This document shows positions 62,659 to 64,000 of a stretch of DNA of 64,000 nucleotides, in pieces. Origin of the DNA: Eopsaltria australis. Lineage: Eukaryota > Chordata > Aves > Passeriformes > Petroicidae. The notes under the pieces are model-generated. The model was not told where the DNA came from, searched no databases, and saw only the letters and a list, made by a program, of their open reading frames with translations. Every line of letters begins with the position of its first letter. Positions within the stretch are counted from its first letter, which is position 1. The stretch is from NCBI GenBank assembly GCA_034509425.1, contig JAVTVJ010000142.1, positions 124,001-188,000 of the forward strand. The letters are read 5' to 3'. Both the position numbers and the translations under genes were made by a program.

Positions 62659-64000
62659 GGGCATGGATTTAATTTAAAAAGTATCAAAGGTTTGCACTGT
62701 GTGCTGTTTAATCATCATGTTTATCAGGCAAAGAAAAATTACCGGAAGGACCATAGGGAGAGGGTTATCTTAAGGAGCAGTAACTTGGGAAATTGATAAT
62801 AACTCTGAGGTAATTTACAGCTAACTTTTACATTCATTAATATAACATTTCCCACTAATAGTTACAGTGCATGTAATGTACTAATTAAATTGAAAACATT
62901 AGCACTAATTGTCTTTTTGCTGAACTCTGAAAGGGTCAGGTAAAGACATTAAAATATGAAATTATAGAAAACCTTTGTACTGATACTACTACAATAAATT
63001 TTTTCCTTACTAGTAGAATACTTCTACCAGTATTGTATGCTACAATGCATATGTAGTAATTTTCTCAGATCACTGTTGCTGTCATTAATTGAAAAAAAAA
63101 GGAAAATTAAAATAACAGTGTGCTAGTATAAATTAATCTTACCTCTCTGTTTATCTTTTACTTCAGGTGTGAAGCTGTATGTTAGAATTGTACATAATTA
63201 CAACAGAGGCACCTTAAAAAAAGCAGTGATGTTTTGGAGCTTTCACAAAACTGTTAAATTTTTTTATACTGTTTCCTGATAGGAAATGCAGCTAACAGTA
63301 ATTTATGATACACAAAGAGCAGCAATTTCGAATTTTGTTGTTCATTAAACTGTTTAAAATAGTAAGTAACTTTAAAACTAAGATGCCTTCAACATAAATT
63401 GTGCATTTTAGTACAGTTACAATTGCAAAGATCAACTAGCTGTTCCACCACAATTGTTTATGAAGATTATTGTTCTTGTCCTGTGAGGAGGAATAAAGTA
63501 ACTGTTGCAACAAGATATAGAATAATGGTGTAATTTCATTTACCATTAAAAGATAGCTAATAATTATCTTACGTACATCAAAAAAAGCTACTAAAAATAT
63601 GTTAATTGGCTGCTTTTTAAAAATCTATTTTTCTACTGGCCTTTTCAAATCAGTACTTTTGGTAGCTGTAAAGGGGAATAATAAGTTTTAAAATGTCATA
63701 TTGAAAATAAAACTTCAATATATTGCATACATGTGCACTTATTTATGTTTGCGTGTGTATCGATATATATTTGCATTCATAATCATGCACATCCAATGTG
63801 TTACAGATTTTTGTAGTAAAAAACACCCGAACAACCTCAAAACAAAACCTATGAGAAATCTTCTTGATGCATAAGTTTCAAGTTTGGGCCATTGTTTCCG
63901 TGGTCATTTAGTATACGTTCTGTGACCTTCTGTGGCTTTCAAAATTCCATTATCATAGGATGGTTATGAAATTTCCTGGGACTCATGACTAGAATTTTTT

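Larger units (their letters stand above)
25262..64000 (+). other. DPH6: DPH6 gene, 5' portion (3 coding exons; continues beyond the right edge)
   Basis: This is the gene-level span from the start codon to the window edge; the true transcription start lies somewhere upstream in the CpG island. DPH6 performs the last step of diphthamine synthesis on elongation factor 2: ATP-dependent amidation of diphthine with ammonium, in the cytosol. Joining 25262-25284, 29687-29781 and 32024-32217 gives a 104-residue open frame that aligns without gaps, by recall, to the start of vertebrate DPH6. The family is about 265-270 residues long, so roughly 60% is missing. Reading intron 3 for the expected next segment (a GAILSDYQR-like motif) found nothing. 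Introns are 4402, 2242 and more than 31,783 bases. The gene is incomplete because the window ends, not because it is broken. Confidence 0.95.
32218..64000 (+). other. DPH6: DPH6 intron 3 (5' part, runs past the window)
   Basis: At least 31,783 bases of AT-rich intron follow the GTATGC donor. The contents I can identify are one forward CR1 3' end at 33490-33727, homopolymer and simple-sequence tracts, and several perfect inverted repeats that are listed separately. The longest open frames (131 codons on the minus strand at 56825-57220; 115 codons on the plus strand at 39317-39664) show no recognisable domain and are about as long as expected by chance in this much sequence. No further DPH6 exon was seen, although a short diverged exon could escape reading by eye. 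Confidence 0.85.

Noticed and set aside
1..64000. CRISPR arrays, bacterial operons, tRNA or rRNA genes
   Set aside because: No spaced direct-repeat array, ribosome-binding-site-led gene clusters or cloverleaf sequences were seen. The spliced gene, CpG island and CR1 elements show vertebrate nuclear DNA.

Overview
The window looks like a vertebrate nuclear locus, most likely from a bird. It is AT-rich DNA with very few coding bases, one strong CpG island near 24.5-25.9 kb, and several copies of the CR1 LINE. CR1 is the dominant retroposon of sauropsids, and the low repeat density fits a bird better than a turtle or crocodilian. No bacterial or phage gene structure is present.

The only protein-coding gene I can support is DPH6 (diphthine--ammonia ligase, formerly ATPBD4), on the + strand. 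Its first three coding exons are at 25262-25284, 29687-29781 and 32024-32217. They join in frame with canonical GT/AG junctions (phases 2, 1 and 0) to give the first 104 residues, including the ATP-binding SGGKDS loop. The next exon is not in the window, so intron 3 is longer than 31.7 kb and the gene runs off the right edge.

Layout: 1-24 kb is intergenic DNA upstream of DPH6. It holds an ancient CR1 relic at the left edge, two older LINE-like relics, a TATATG-type hexanucleotide microsatellite at 8.1 kb and a possible LTR-like segment at 23.9-24.4 kb. 24.45-25.87 kb is the CpG-island promoter and exon 1. 25.3-29.7 kb is intron 1, with two reverse-oriented CR1 3' ends. 29.8-32.0 kb is intron 2, with nothing recognisable. 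32.2-64 kb is the start of intron 3, with one forward CR1 3' end, homopolymer tracts and several perfect inverted repeats.

In mammals the DNA upstream of DPH6 is a large gene-poor interval towards CDIN1 and MEIS2 (recalled knowledge). That fits the empty left third here. The other open reading frames are short, lie in repeats or GC-rich sequence, or match nothing I recognise. I found no convincing previously undescribed system. The most useful leads are structural: inverted repeats, possible conserved non-coding blocks, a promoter-proximal LTR-like segment, and the placement of intron 1 inside the ATP-binding motif.
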